NCBI GenBank assembly: GCA_030042375.1
Contig: JASHZU010000382.1
Coordinates: 1-6,005, forward strand
Source: Verrucomicrobiia bacterium
Lineage (GTDB): Bacteria > Verrucomicrobiota > Verrucomicrobiae > Limisphaerales > UBA11358
Reading direction: 5' to 3'
Length of the DNA stretch: 6,005 bases
Shown here: positions 1-5,685 of the stretch, piece by piece
Numbering within the stretch: the first letter of the stretch is position 1
Layout of the letters: each line of letters starts with the position of its first letter
Made by a program: the position numbers and the translations under genes
The notes under the pieces: model-generated
Told to the model about the DNA's origin: nothing
The model's input: the letters and a program-made list of their open reading frames with translations, nothing else
The model's database searches: none

Positions 1-2
1 CG

Positions 3-923
3 CCGCAACGGCTGTTCCTGGCGGGCGGGGCGAGCATCATGCCTTACACGGCGCAATTTTTTGCTGAGAAACTCAATGTGCCGGTGGAATATTTCAATCC
101 GTTCCGCAACGTGCAGATTGATCCGTCGGTGAATTTGGAAGCGCTGGCGCGAGTGGCGCATTCCCTGGCCGAAGTGGTGGGGCTGGGACTGCGGAACCTG
201 GCCAATTGCCCCGTAGAAATGAATTTGATGCCGGAGAGCACTTTGCGCTGGCGCAATTTCAATGAAAAGAAACCGTACCTGATGTGCACGGTGTTCGTTT
301 TGGTACTGGTGGGTTTTGCGGTGGGATTTTTGTTTCAGCAACTGGCCCAGCAAAAAGTAACCGAACTTGCAAAAATCCAGCCGCAGCTTGATAGCGCGAA
401 TGCCCAGGTGCAGCAACTGCAAAGAGCACAGCAGTCCTTGAAGGACACAGGGAAAGAGGCAGACCGGATTGCGGAGCTGATCCAGGCCCGGTACTACTGG
501 GGTGGTGTTCTGTCGGACATGCGCCAGGCGCTGATTCATGCGGAAGGCGACATCCAGAAAAAATTGTCCGCACAAAAGCCGGGAGTGGAGGCGGGGATAT
601 GGGTTCAAACCATGACGACCATGGGCGGACCGGCCATCGGAGGAGCTCCCGGGCAGCCACAGATGATGCCCACGGGCAGCATCCAAACGACCAACAACAT
701 GTTTCTTACTTGCCGGGCGGTGAGCCTGGCGAGTGTGGATCCCTCCGCAGACAGCGATATGGCGTACATGGTCCAAAACGAGTTCCAGGCATGCCAGGAT
801 TTTGATCCCAAAGGGACGACGCTTCAGGGTACTGTCAGCCAGCCTGATCCCGATGGGACGTTTACTTTTGGCGTCAATGTGACGCTATTAAATCCGCCCC
901 AAATAAATTCACCGCAATTTTAA
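3..923 (+). CDS. PilM-PilN-like fusion protein (Amuc_1101-type), 5' partial
   Basis: This is the C-terminal 306 residues of a protein whose start lies before the window; the frame is open from base 3, so the ATG at 39 is internal. The first codons give LFLAGGASIM, matching the late nucleotide-binding motif of actin-fold PilM/FtsA-like ATPases, followed by the PilM-typical stretch ending PVEYFNPF. Counting from the ATG at 39, PilM-like sequence ends near residue 58, then MNLMP (61-65) resembles the INLLP start of PilN. A hydrophobic membrane segment spans about 79-101, a Gln-rich coiled coil about 102-150, and a periplasmic domain with a Gly/Pro/Met linker (195-213) follows. Seen: one uninterrupted frame joins both parts. 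Known: PilM is cytoplasmic and binds the short N-terminal tail of PilN, so a fusion makes this contact permanent. Inference: inner-membrane platform of a type IV pilus-like machine. The next gene starts one base after the stop, so they are co-transcribed. Confidence 0.85.
   Translation, partial: PQRLFLAGGASIMPYTAQFFAEKLNVPVEYFNPFRNVQIDPSVNLEALARVAHSLAEVVGLGLRNLANCPVEMNLMPESTLRWRNFNEKKPYLMCTVFVLVLVGFAVGFLFQQLAQQKVTELAKIQPQLDSANAQVQQLQRAQQSLKDTGKEADRIAELIQARYYWGGVLSDMRQALIHAEGDIQKKLSAQKPGVEAGIWVQTMTTMGGPAIGGAPGQPQMMPTGSIQTTNNMFLTCRAVSLASVDPSADSDMAYMVQNEFQACQDFDPKGTTLQGTVSQPDPDGTFTFGVNVTLLNPPQINSPQF
428..447 (+). repeat. 20-bp exact direct repeat, copy 1
   Basis: Twenty bases identical to 1907-1926. 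The copy lies in the coiled coil after the membrane helix of the PilM-PilN-like protein and encodes QQSLKD (residues 131-136 from the ATG at 39). The other copy, in the same reading frame, encodes QQSLKD just after the membrane helix of the Amuc_1099-like protein. Flanking bases differ on both sides. Confidence 0.8.
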
Positions 924-924
924 C

Positions 925-1809
925 ATGGCCTGGATAAAACGAAATTTATTCTTTACGATTGGCGGTGTTATTGCGCTGATCCTGCTGGGCGCTGCGGGGT
1001 ATTATGATTTTAAAGCCTGGGGACAGAACAGTAATAACATGGCAACTTTGTCACAGGCGTATATTGATTTAGCCAATGACTACAGCAAGCCCATATCGCC
1101 GGATAACCAACATCCCAATAACATTGATGTGGCGCATGACCAGGAAAAGCAATTGCGGGACTGGATCGGCCAGGCGAGGAAGTATTTTGAGGTCATTCAA
1201 CCCATTCCCAATCCGCCGGACGGCGTGGTGAAGGACCAGGAGTTTGCCGGCACATTGAGAGAAACTATCCTGAACCTCCAGCAGGAGGCGACAAATAACA
1301 ATGTCGCGTTGCCATCGGATTATGCCTTCTCGTTTGCCGCCGAACGCAACCTGGTGACGTTTTCCCCGGGAAGTTTGAATTTGCTGGCCCAGCATCTTGG
1401 CGAAGTCAAGGCATTGTCCGAAGTTTTGTTTGACGCCAAAATCAATGCCCTCGTCCAAATTCAACGGGAAAATGTTTCCGATAACGATTCCGCGGGACCG
1501 CAAGCGGATTTTTTGAGCGATAAAACCACCACCATCGGCGATGGCCTGGCGACGGTGACACCTTACAGCGTCACCTTCCGGTGCTTTTCCGCCGATTTGG
1601 CGAAGGTTTTATCCAAGCTCGCCGCGTCCAACCATTGTTTTATTGTTGGCGGCATTAACGTCATGCCTGCCGAATCGATGTCGACGGGAGCGGATCAAAC
1701 TCCGCCGCCCGCGCCCATGCCAATGTCCGGGGGTGGATTGCCCACGGTGCTGGATGAAAAACTGTTGCAGGTCACATTGGCGATTGATGTGGTCAAGCTG
1801 AAGCCATGA
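925..1809 (+). CDS. Amuc_1100-like pilus-associated inner-membrane protein (PilO-like)
   Basis: A 294-residue single-pass protein: short cytoplasmic start (MAWIKRN), membrane helix about residues 9-27, then a long periplasmic part. It resembles Akkermansia Amuc_1100 in length (that protein is about 317 residues), in the N-terminal anchor, and near the C-terminus, where a 'VL..L......F.V..I.VMP'-like stretch (228-248) is followed by a Pro/Ala/Met-rich linker (258-273) and a final strand LLQVTLAIDVV (280-290). Known: Amuc_1100 has a PilO/PilN-like fold and is studied as a host-signalling surface protein in Akkermansia; in pilus systems PilO pairs with PilN. Inference: it partners the PilN-like part of the preceding protein. 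The start is one base after the upstream TAA and has no Shine-Dalgarno sequence, so translation is probably coupled. The end overlaps the next start by four bases (ATGA). Confidence 0.85.
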   Translation: MAWIKRNLFFTIGGVIALILLGAAGYYDFKAWGQNSNNMATLSQAYIDLANDYSKPISPDNQHPNNIDVAHDQEKQLRDWIGQARKYFEVIQPIPNPPDGVVKDQEFAGTLRETILNLQQEATNNNVALPSDYAFSFAAERNLVTFSPGSLNLLAQHLGEVKALSEVLFDAKINALVQIQRENVSDNDSAGPQADFLSDKTTTIGDGLATVTPYSVTFRCFSADLAKVLSKLAASNHCFIVGGINVMPAESMSTGADQTPPPAPMPMSGGGLPTVLDEKLLQVTLAIDVVKLKP

Positions 1810-2600
1810 GTTTCCTAAAAAAACATTACGAGAAAATTTTGCTCGGCGCAGTGCTGCTGGGACTGGTGGGATCCCTGCTTTTCTTGCCGGTGATTATTTC
1901 GGCTGAACAGCAGTCCTTGAAGGACAAGGAAGAGAGTATCATTCCACGCAACCCCCGTCCGTTGCCGGCGCTGGATATGACGCTGCAAAATAACAGCCTC
2001 GGGATGGTGCAATCTCCAGTCACGCTGGATTTCGACACCACGAATCGCTTGTTCAATTCGATGCAGTGGGAAAAAGCGGTGGATGGTCACCTGATTAAAA
2101 TTGAAAATGGCACTGAGGTAGGGCCGGGAGCGCTCAAGGTGACCGGTATTGAGCCCCTTTATTTTGTGTTGCGGCTGGACGGGATCGAGCCGGCGAATCA
2201 ATTCAGCGCGGCGCGATATCAGATCGGCGCCGAACACCAGGGCGCGGCGACGCCGGGAGAACGCCATTCCCGAAAACATTTCCTCTCCGTGGGGGATAAA
2301 GATGAGACTTTGCACCTCGTTTCGGTCAGTGGTCCCCCGGATGCCCCGCAATTGAAGATTGAAATCCTCGGGAGCGGCGAAAGCGTGACGGTATCACAGA
2401 CCCAGCCATACCAGGAGGTGGAGGGCTACGAAGCTGACTTGACGTATCCTCCGGAGAACAAGAACTGGAGAGCCCAGCGCGTAGGGGCACTCTTAAAATT
2501 TAACAACAATGACTATAATATTGTTGTCATTGACCAGAATGAAGTGGTAATATCAGCCGAATCAAACCAGAAAAGAACAACAGTACCGTATCAGCCTTGA
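1806..2600 (+). CDS. Amuc_1099-like pilus system protein (PilP-position)
   Basis: A 264-residue protein with a basic N-terminus (KKHYEK), a strong membrane helix at about residues 11-32, and a periplasmic, beta-rich remainder. There is no lipobox cysteine. A Pro-rich linker (47-55) precedes two beta-rich segments: about 68-130 and 155-200. The C-terminal part (about 215-252), with GALLKFNNNDYNIVVIDQNE, has the strand pattern of the small homology-region/PilP-type domains that touch secretin N-domains; this last point is inference from strand pattern only. By gene order it corresponds to Amuc_1099 and sits where pilP sits in pilMNOPQ, between the PilO-like gene and the secretin. Its ATG overlaps the upstream stop (ATGA), indicating translational coupling. 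It may link the inner-membrane platform to the secretin. The family call is firmer than the function. Confidence 0.75.
   Translation: MSFLKKHYEKILLGAVLLGLVGSLLFLPVIISAEQQSLKDKEESIIPRNPRPLPALDMTLQNNSLGMVQSPVTLDFDTTNRLFNSMQWEKAVDGHLIKIENGTEVGPGALKVTGIEPLYFVLRLDGIEPANQFSAARYQIGAEHQGAATPGERHSRKHFLSVGDKDETLHLVSVSGPPDAPQLKIEILGSGESVTVSQTQPYQEVEGYEADLTYPPENKNWRAQRVGALLKFNNNDYNIVVIDQNEVVISAESNQKRTTVPYQP
1907..1926 (+). repeat. 20-bp exact direct repeat, copy 2
   Basis: Second copy of the repeat at 428-447. It encodes QQSLKD at residues 35-40 of the Amuc_1099-like protein, immediately on the periplasmic side of its membrane helix, in the same frame as copy 1. Its origin (chance codon convergence, gene conversion or shared ancestry of the segment) cannot be decided from the sequence. 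Confidence 0.8.
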
Positions 2601-2623
2601 TAAATTTCGTTTAAGTTTAGAAT
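2597..2623 (+). promoter_or_regulatory. Weak candidate promoter before the secretin gene
   Basis: The 55-base gap between the Amuc_1099-like stop and the secretin start is AT-rich at its 5' side. TTGATA (2597-2602, one mismatch to TTGACA) and TAGAAT (2618-2623, one mismatch to TATAAT) are separated by only 15 bases, shorter than the usual 17. Verrucomicrobial promoters may differ from this consensus. It could give the secretin transcription beyond operon read-through. Confidence 0.22.
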
Positions 2624-2655
2624 AGAAATCTGCGCCGCATCGCGCTATCAATCCC

Positions 2656-4923
2656 ATGATCAAAGCCGTTATTTTCCCGATTCCCATAATTCTCCTGCTG
2701 GCCGTTTCCCCTGCGCCCGCCCAAACAACTGATGCCCAAGGCGATGCTGTTAACGAGGCGGTGATGCGCCAGGCCGATGAGATTGTGCTCAGCCAAAAAC
2801 TTGATCTGGCTAGAGCGGCAGTGGCGCAAAAGGATTACGTCGGGGCTTCGAAACTTTACGAAGAAGCATATGTACTGGTTCAGCAGATCGGCGTCGTCAG
2901 CATTCCCCAGCAGGCGGCAGAAACGAAAGCCGGTCTCGTAAGTGTTCACATGGAACTGGCGCGGGAAGCCCAGCGTGAAGGCAATTTGCACGATGCGGAT
3001 GTCCAGGTGACGCGGGTGCTGACTGTGGATCCGCAAAATGCCGAGGCGATTGCTTTTAAGAGACAGAATAACGCGATGATTGCCCAGATGCGCGGCACCC
3101 AGCCGGACCTGGCCACGCAACAGCAGGTGCCGGAAATAATCAATCAAAAGACCGACGCAGCTACGCTGGCGCGAGACGGGCAGTTGCTTTACGAAATGGG
3201 CAAGCTGGACGATGCCCAGGCGAAATTGGAGCAGGCGCTGCAGTTGGATCCGGATAATCGTGGTGCGATATACTATTTGAATTTGGTCAAGCAGGCCCGT
3301 TATGCCCGCGAAGATGCGCATCAGGCCCTTGATAACCTCGACCGGATGGTGCAAGTCGAGCGCGCCTGGCAGAAACCAGTCAATATCGTTACCAATTTTT
3401 CCAACCCATATTTTATGACGAATCTGGTCTACACCGGACAGGGGCGTCAGGCAATCTATAGCAAATTAAATCGCATCCAGATGGACGCCATTGATTGGCA
3501 GCAGATGCCGTTGCATGAAGCGCTTCATTACCTCCGGGACCAGTCCAAATTGCGCGATCCCGATAAACAGGGCATCAATTTTCTTTTCAATCCGAATATA
3601 GAAAATATTCCATCCACGGCGGAAGGTGAAGGCGGGGAAGGCGGCGGAGGTGGTGGAGGGGCGGCGGCGATAAATCCTGCGACAGGGTTGCCGGAACAAC
3701 AGCAGGCTGCAGGCGCCCAACCGGCGGATGACACGGCGATCAATATCAACCTGGAATTGAATAACGTCAACATGGCACAATTATTGGATGCGATTTGCAT
3801 GGTATCGGACCATCCGATTAAATATTCCGTGGAGGATTGGGGTATCGTCTTCTCCCAAAAAGGGCCGGATGCTCCCCAATATGAGATGAGGATATTTAAA
3901 GTGGATCCCAATACGTTTTACGCGGGCTTGCAAAGCGTTGCTTCGTTTTTGTTTGGCTCGGTGAATATCACCACCGGCACTGGTGGCGGTAGCGGTGGCG
4001 GCGGTGGTGGTGGCGGTGGCAATAGTGGTGGTGGTGGCGGTGGCAACGGCAACAGTTCCAGCGGCGCGGTTGTTCCGGTGGTTAATATCGCGCCGGGAGC
4101 CGGCGGTGTTCGTGGCGGACAAGGTGGCGGTGGTGGCGGTGGTGGTGCCGGCGGTGGTGGTGGTGGTGGTGGCGGCGAGGGTGGCGGTGGTATCTTGAAC
4201 AATCCTGTGAGCGAACTGACTGGGACCAGAGTTCAACCCGGCGGCGGTGGTGTGAATTACCTGACGGTGCCAAGTTTAACCCGCGACGTCAGCGCCATAG
4301 CCAAGCAATTCTTTTCCAGCCTTGGCGTTAATTTGGATCCGCCCAAGTCCATGTTCTTTAATGATCGTTTGGGAGAGCTGTTTGTGTATGCGACACCTCA
4401 GGATGAGGACATCATTGAGCGCGCGATACAAGTGCTGAACGAGGTGCCGCCGCAGGTGCATATCAAATCGCGCTTTATTGATGTGGAGCAGGACGACTCG
4501 ACGGGCCTGGGTTTCGATTGGTATTTGGGGCAATTTAGCATCGGAGGCGCAGCGCAAGGACAAGGCGGCAACGCTGGAACGGTGAATGTCCCTTCTTCTT
4601 CAGCCAATCCGTCTGGCACATTTCCGGGCAATCCTGTTGTGGGCGAGGTTGCCCAGACTCTGCCGTCTCTGACCAGCGGACTGACTCAAAATGCGGGCCT
4701 CCCGGCCATTGCCTCGATCACCGGTATTTTGACTAATCCTAATTTTCAAGTGGTGCTGCATATGTTAGAGACGCGTACGGGCACCCAGGAATTGGCCGAG
4801 CCGGAAGTAACGACCATTAGCGGACGACAAACGCAAATGCGGGCAACGATCATCCAACCGGTGGTTGTGGGCTTTACCTTCCAGGCCGCGCCGGCCACAG
4901 CTACCGCTAGCGGAGTGCCGTGA
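2656..4923 (+). CDS. Secretin N-terminal part with TPR-like region and half of the secretin domain (Amuc_1098-type)
   Basis: A 755-residue outer-membrane secretin subunit that stops in the middle of its pore domain. Order of parts: signal peptide 1-22 (cleavage after APA); TPR-like helical repeats about 45-215 (for example LARAAVAQKDYVGASKLYEE and YEMGKLDDAQAKLEQALQLD); an N0/STN-like segment about 270-400 with a Gly/Ala/Gln insertion (323-356); an N-domain starting YEMRIFKV (409-416), broken by a 72-residue glycine-rich loop (441-512) and resuming with helix 543-555 and LGELFVYATPQDEDIIERAI (572-591); then secretin domain first half, HIKSRFIDVEQ (602-612) to VVLHMLETRTGTQ (699-711) and EPEVTTISGRQTQM (715-728). 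It ends soon after, before the usual 'G..L.V.P.I..DG' and 'GGL...vP.LG..P..G.LF' motifs, which occur in the next gene. Start chosen because it gives a clean signal peptide; no Shine-Dalgarno is visible. Last gene-order match to Amuc_1098. Confidence 0.88.
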   Translation: MIKAVIFPIPIILLLAVSPAPAQTTDAQGDAVNEAVMRQADEIVLSQKLDLARAAVAQKDYVGASKLYEEAYVLVQQIGVVSIPQQAAETKAGLVSVHMELAREAQREGNLHDADVQVTRVLTVDPQNAEAIAFKRQNNAMIAQMRGTQPDLATQQQVPEIINQKTDAATLARDGQLLYEMGKLDDAQAKLEQALQLDPDNRGAIYYLNLVKQARYAREDAHQALDNLDRMVQVERAWQKPVNIVTNFSNPYFMTNLVYTGQGRQAIYSKLNRIQMDAIDWQQMPLHEALHYLRDQSKLRDPDKQGINFLFNPNIENIPSTAEGEGGEGGGGGGGAAAINPATGLPEQQQAAGAQPADDTAININLELNNVNMAQLLDAICMVSDHPIKYSVEDWGIVFSQKGPDAPQYEMRIFKVDPNTFYAGLQSVASFLFGSVNITTGTGGGSGGGGGGGGGNSGGGGGGNGNSSSGAVVPVVNIAPGAGGVRGGQGGGGGGGGAGGGGGGGGGEGGGGILNNPVSELTGTRVQPGGGGVNYLTVPSLTRDVSAIAKQFFSSLGVNLDPPKSMFFNDRLGELFVYATPQDEDIIERAIQVLNEVPPQVHIKSRFIDVEQDDSTGLGFDWYLGQFSIGGAAQGQGGNAGTVNVPSSSANPSGTFPGNPVVGEVAQTLPSLTSGLTQNAGLPAIASITGILTNPNFQVVLHMLETRTGTQELAEPEVTTISGRQTQMRATIIQPVVVGFTFQAAPATATASGVP
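3622..3660 (+). repeat. Glycine-codon tract 1 in the secretin
   Basis: Low-complexity GGN run encoding residues 323-335 of the secretin (Glu/Gly mix then seven glycines), followed by an Ala run. It sits between strands of the N0/STN-like segment and probably makes a flexible loop. Confidence 0.85.
3976..4191 (+). repeat. Glycine-codon tract 2 in the secretin
   Basis: A 216-base low-complexity region of GGT/GGC codons encoding residues 441-512, of which 47 of 72 are glycine, with runs of nine, six, eight and nine glycines and a short hydrophobic island (AVVPVVNIAP) in the middle. It lies between the first strand/helix and the rest of an N-domain. Long Pro/His/Thr-rich open frames on the opposite strand here are by-products of the repeat. 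Confidence 0.9.
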
Positions 4924-4940
4924 TCTGCCAACTTTAATGT

Positions 4941-4946
4941 GAGGAG
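4941..4946 (+). promoter_or_regulatory. Strong ribosome binding site of the second secretin gene
   Basis: GAGGAG followed by five A residues and then ATG at 4952. It is the only strong Shine-Dalgarno match before any start in the window, and it decides for the ATG at 4952 over the in-frame ATG at 4961, which would be too far away. A frame-2 TGA (4940-4942) overlaps it. Confidence 0.85.
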
Positions 4947-4951
4947 AAAAA

Positions 4952-5602
4952 ATGAAAAGAATGACGAAAAAATCTAGACTCATTGCCGGTCTTTTGGCGT
5001 TACCCGCCCTCGGCACGGCTATGACTACCAGCGCCCAGGTTACCACGATTGCCCCAGGCGTCTCAGCCATCACTCCGGAAGTGCAACAGATCGAAACCGG
5101 CCCAATCCTCGACGTGCTGCCCGATGTCCTGTCCGATGGCTATACGATTAATTTAACGCTGATTCCGTCCCTGATCGAGTTTACCGGCTATCAGTCGCCC
5201 CCAAACCTGGGAGACTTTACCACTGGCGGCCTCAATGTGGTGCTATTGCCCACGGTTCTGCCTGAATTCAGTGTGCGTGAAGTAACAACGACGGTTAATG
5301 TATGGGATGGGCAAACCGTCGTTCTGGGCGGATTGGTGGACTCTACTTTATCGGATGAAAGGCAAACGGTCCCCGTGCTGGGCGATGTACCGGTTTTGGG
5401 AAGGCTTTTTCAGAGCAGTACAAAGACCGAGACCAAGCGGAATTTGATGATTTTTGTGACAGCCACATTGATTGATCCGGCGGGCAATCGGGTGCATTCG
5501 GACGATGAGATGCCTTTTGCGCAAACGGCCATCCCATCGCAGCCTGCTGCTTCCCCGGGACAGTTGCAGATGGGTCAAATCAATCCGTCGGGCGGCCAAT
5601 AG
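4952..5602 (+). CDS. Separately encoded C-terminal half of the secretin domain, with its own signal peptide
   Basis: A 216-residue exported protein. Residues 1-28 form a classic Sec signal peptide: basic start (KRMTKKSR), hydrophobic core LIAGLLALPALGTAM, and cleavage near TSA|Q. The mature part starts at the point where the upstream 755-residue protein ends within the secretin domain: PILDVLPDVLSDGYTINLTL (51-70), then VREVTTTVNVWDGQTVVLGG (108-127), VPVLGDVPVLGRLF (140-153) and NLMIFVTATLIDPAG (164-178). These are the motifs of the second half of the secretin family (PulD/GspD/PilQ). No TPR, N-domain or first-half motif is present. A Gln/Pro/Gly/Ser-rich tail (184-216) ends it. It starts 28 bases after the upstream stop in another frame and has a strong ribosome binding site. 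Inference: it co-assembles with the upstream protein into one ring. Alternative: recently broken and non-functional, made less likely by the intact signal peptide and ribosome site. Confidence 0.88.
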   Translation: MKRMTKKSRLIAGLLALPALGTAMTTSAQVTTIAPGVSAITPEVQQIETGPILDVLPDVLSDGYTINLTLIPSLIEFTGYQSPPNLGDFTTGGLNVVLLPTVLPEFSVREVTTTVNVWDGQTVVLGGLVDSTLSDERQTVPVLGDVPVLGRLFQSSTKTETKRNLMIFVTATLIDPAGNRVHSDDEMPFAQTAIPSQPAASPGQLQMGQINPSGGQ

Positions 5603-5639
5603 AGCCGTCATGAACTTTGGATCGATCGCGCGGGTGTGG

Positions 5640-5670
5640 TTGACAATGAATGGAATTTGAACCGGTTAAC
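5640..5670 (+). promoter_or_regulatory. Weak candidate promoter before the exonuclease gene
   Basis: A perfect TTGACA (5640-5645) lies in the 83-base gap after the secretin gene, but the best -10-like partner, GTTAAC (5665-5670), matches only three of six bases at a 19-base spacing. A change of function between neighbours makes a promoter here reasonable. No hairpin plus T-run terminator is visible in this gap. Confidence 0.25.
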
Positions 5671-5685
5671 GCTTGAGCTTCGATT

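Noticed and set aside
39..41. ATG at 39 as the true start of the first gene
   Set aside because: The frame is open to the window edge and upstream codons encode the conserved LFLAGGAS motif, so the start is outside the window.
259..660. 133-codon minus-strand open frame opposite the PilM-PilN-like gene
   Set aside because: Composition and position fit an antisense shadow; the plus-strand gene has clear family motifs throughout.
2503..2527. Perfect 8-bp AT-rich inverted repeat with a 9-base loop near the end of the Amuc_1099-like gene
   Set aside because: It lies inside coding sequence, is weak, and has no T-run after it, so it is not a convincing terminator.
2617..3354. 245-codon open frame on the minus strand opposite the secretin start
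   Set aside because: No recognisable domain or sensible start signal; it is the antisense shadow of the TPR-like coding region.
3976..4191. Possible CRISPR-like or tandem-repeat array
   Set aside because: There are no uniform repeats with unique spacers; it is an in-frame glycine-codon tract.
3781..4273. Several long minus- and plus-strand open frames rich in Pro, His, Thr or Val across the glycine-codon region
   Set aside because: They arise from the GGN repeat read in other frames or on the other strand; the composition is pure low complexity, and they overlap a well-supported secretin gene.
4890..4951. Programmed frameshift or stop read-through joining the two secretin halves
   Set aside because: There are stops in all three frames before or just after the second ATG, no slippery heptamer, and the second gene has its own ribosome site and signal peptide.
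5603..5685. Rho-independent terminator after the secretin gene
   Set aside because: Only short palindromes (GATCGATC, AACCGGTT) are present, with no GC-rich hairpin followed by a T-run.
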